Source: Kappaphycus alvarezii (lineage: Eukaryota; Rhodophyta; Florideophyceae; Gigartinales; Solieriaceae). Taken from it: 64,000 nucleotides of DNA. Numbering within the stretch: position 1 is the stretch's first letter; each line of letters opens with the position of its first letter. Made by a program: the position numbers and the translations under genes. The notes under the pieces were generated by a model. That model was not told the origin of the DNA. It ran no database searches and saw only the letters and a list, made by a program, of their open reading frames with translations. This document shows, piece by piece, positions 62,053 through 64,000 of this stretch. The stretch spans positions 3,391,009 to 3,455,008 of the forward strand of contig NADL03000451.1 of the NCBI GenBank assembly GCA_002205965.3, read 5' to 3'.

Positions 62053-62972
62053 CTACGAACTATCAATTGGCGTCCCATCCAAAAAAACCATGACCAAGTC
62101 GTCCTCTAGGTCGGAGTTGTCCGTGAAATTGTTGGAATCGGAAGTAAAATCTTCGCTCGGAGTTCTATCGGCTTCGCCTTCCATAATCTTTCTGTGGGTT
62201 ACCCGAAAGCCTGGTTCAAGCGGAACGACTACTTCCTTTTCATTGTTTCTGGTGATTAAAGAGTCAGTATCAAAGTCTATCAGCGCCTCAAGCGCCTTTA
62301 AAGTAGGCCGACCAATGATAATATTGAATGGGGTTTTATCGACCATTAGTTACTCGAGCTATACTTTCAGGTCCTCAAAAAAGTGGACGTACGGGATACG
62401 GCACCAGGAAAGTCAGCAATAATACCGTTTTCCATTTGTAATTGTTCGATTAGTGTCATCCGGACTTAAACGAAGTCTTTGCAAGAATTCTTTTGATATG
62501 GCATCTGGTAAAAACCCAGAATCAAGTAAAGCCCATGCTTCTGTGCCAAATATTGGGAGCTTATCCAAGCATAGTATTCTTTCCGGCTCTGATTCGGACC
62601 TTACTTGCTCCATCTGAGTGATCAAGGCTGCTTTGGAACCTGATGGCTTTCCAAGGAGACAACGAATAACTTTCTTCGCCTCTCCTGCCTTTCCCCTCGG
62701 TTGTTGACCGAAAGTCAATCCGCAATTGGCTCCCGAAAGTTCTGCAGTATACCGTAACGGCTTATATACCCCTGAATTTTCCGAACTTCTGCCTTCTTTG
62801 ATCTGCTAACTAATTTCGATTTCCTACGTGTATTGGCAGGAACCGGGCTGCCTCCTTTATGCGTAGAATTAAAAGGGTCCATTGAGCAGTCGTGGGATTG
62901 AGAATCCATATTTATGCTCATAAAGCGCTTGTTTCGGCAATGCTTGTCCAGCTGATAGCCTTTTAGTCGCAT
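62053..62972 (-). pseudogene. gypsy-3 protease and gag-pol linker
   Basis: Seen: 62715-62972 is a basic linker (TRRKSKLVSRSKKAEVRKIQ, GYISRYGILQ). 62413-62718 starts TFGQQPRGKAGEAKKVIRCL and has PIFGTEAWALLDSGFLPDAI, where the protease DSGA is DSGF. 62053-62346 continues TPFNIIIGRPTLKALEALID, the flap/end strand (IIGRP), and an acidic tail. Known: gypsy retropepsin. Alignment with gypsy-2 is close. Frame breaks occur at about 62350-62410 and 62715. Confidence 0.85.
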
Positions 62973-63090
62973 TCACGGCTTCCGATTTGCTTTGAGATTC
63001 TTCTTCTAACGTATCCTTCTTCCATAATGTTCTCTACTTCCTTCTCTGCTTCGGCAAATTATACCTTCCTTCTCACTTTTGTCCAGCATA

Positions 63091-63945
63091 TCATCTCTGT
63101 GTGACCCAACTTATTACAGATGGTGCATCGGGTCTCGAGGTCCGGGTTCTTCGGTCAACGGGTATCCCTATGCCCTGGCTCTCGGCAGTAGGAGCATAGT
63201 CGCTCTCCTTGTTTTGGTCCTTCAGACGGTCCGATAATTGGCTTGCTCGGGGCTTTCGGTTTCTTGATAAGCAAGGTGAGCCTAGAGAGGTCCTCCTGGT
63301 AGGAGTCGACCTTATCCTCGATATTTCTGGAACGAGCATCCCGGCGAACGAAGAGTGTCGCGGGTGGCACCTGCTGCGGGGCGTTCCTGGATCCAGAAGT
63401 TACGAAGGCTAAATGATTATACCAAAAGTATTTTAATGCTTGGAACATACCTGCGCAGTCGAATTGGCTCCTAAAAGCAAGGAACCGTACCATCTCGCTG
63501 AGATTACATGCAGCCGACCCTAATAGTCAGAACTTTGCCATATCATCGAGCCCAGCCTTTTCATACAGCCTTTCGATGGTTTTCAGAGACCCTGGGGTAT
63601 CAGTTATAACAAGGATCGCTTCAAGAGCTTGACGAATGATGTCTTGCGGGTCCTCCGGTGCCGCAAAGCTGTCAATAATATTCTTTTCGACCAATTTATA
63701 GTTCTTCGCTCCTTCTACGAGCAAACCAACTCTCGCGAAATTGTCATAGTAAAAGTCAAACGCCGCCTTGTCCAGATGGCCGAGTAGCTTCGTAGCCTTT
63801 TTTTCTTCCACCTTGCCTGCCATGAACACATTCTCTAACTAAAAAAAGAATCGACGGACATCCCCAGTACCGTCAAAGACTTGGATTCTCTTTGCGGCGT
63901 TTTTGGTATTTAAGGAGGGCTCATCCCCCTCCACAAGCGTACCAT
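63091..63945 (-). pseudogene. gypsy-3 gag
   Basis: Seen: the start at 63945 opens MVRLW and, after a one-base shift, AAKRIQVFDGTGDVRRFFF, a stop at about 63840, then 63527-63829 with MAGKVEEKKATKLLGHLDKA and AFDFYYDNFARVGLLVEGAK. 63155-63493 has VRFLAFRSQFDCAGMFQALK, a linker, and a knuckle start CSYCREPGHRDTR. The second knuckle, TICNKLGHTEMIC-like, lies near 63100. Known: gypsy gag. The FDG...DVR.FF opening is shared with gypsy-1 and gypsy-2. One frameshift near the start, one stop, and a break at 63500. Confidence 0.85.
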
Positions 63946-64000
63946 GTGGAGCCTGGTAAATGGGAAGACTCGAAAGGGTTCACTTTTTTTGAAACTTTGA

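Larger units (their letters stand above)
59369..63945 (-). mobile_element. gypsy-3: Ty3/gypsy retrotransposon, extending to window edge
   Basis: Minus strand, right to left: gag, knuckles, protease, RT, RNase H, integrase core and tail. It is the only one of the three related gypsy elements that keeps an integrase core. The left LTR was not identified; the right LTR, if present, lies past 63945. Confidence 0.88.

Overview
This is a eukaryotic window that is almost entirely a layered graveyard of transposable elements around one small island of two host genes. The elements are Ty1/copia and Ty3/gypsy LTR retrotransposons (one of them a chromovirus), non-LTR elements with a C-terminal restriction-like endonuclease, Tc1/mariner and PIF/Harbinger DNA transposons, MITEs, and short structured or tRNA-derived repeats. 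A spliced WD-repeat gene with a GTATGT donor, the transposon mix and the compact host genes fit a fungus or a related opisthokont, perhaps an early-diverging one. I cannot name the species. A GTAC-A-GTAC microsatellite-like motif is scattered through the whole window and may be a genome signature.

Layout. 1-2.7 kb: 3' part of a plus-strand copia element and a putative LTR. 2.7-4.2 kb: minus-strand copia fragment joined to half of a structured repeat. 4.3-5.5 kb: dead Tc1/mariner element. 6.0-10.5 kb: minus-strand gypsy element (gypsy-1) with both LTRs. 11.3-15.4 kb: minus-strand copia element with broken gag, protease, integrase, RT and RNase H. 15.8-18.4 kb: two non-LTR endonuclease fragments, one between inverted G-rich ends. 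18.7-19.05 kb: repeat made of consecutive hairpins. 19.5-21.6 kb: PIF/Harbinger pair (Myb/SANT protein and DDE nuclease) arranged tail to tail. 22.2-28.4 kb: minus-strand gypsy-2, carrying a histone H3-like pseudogene, a full copy of the hairpin repeat, and a MITE inserted in one LTR. 28.8-33.1 kb: the most complete non-LTR retrotransposon. 33.66-36.61 kb: the host island, a THOC6-like gene (+) convergent with an ASNSD1-type asparagine synthetase-domain gene (-). 36.8-40.1 kb: a second MITE copy and two more non-LTR fragments. 40.8-53.2 kb: minus-strand copia-C, split in its protease by a 6.6-kb chromovirus (43944-50557) with near-identical LTRs and an exact AAAAT target duplication. 53.4-56.1 kb: plus-strand copia-D with a putative LTR. 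56.6-58.8 kb: a C/A-rich block, a spacer and an opposing G/T-rich block. 59.4-63.95 kb: minus-strand gypsy-3, running to the window edge.

Function. Only the two host genes look functional: a THO/TREX-like mRNA-export WD protein and a glutamine-amidotransferase/asparagine-synthetase-like protein. Every transposon reading frame is interrupted. In the young chromovirus the breaks are single-base and may partly be sequence errors. The most interesting items are the hairpin repeat and its half-copies, the MITE with an in-window empty site, the covarying LTR hairpin, the H3-tail pseudogene, and the chromovirus with an extra two-zinc-finger ORF and an in-frame UGA between gag and pol.
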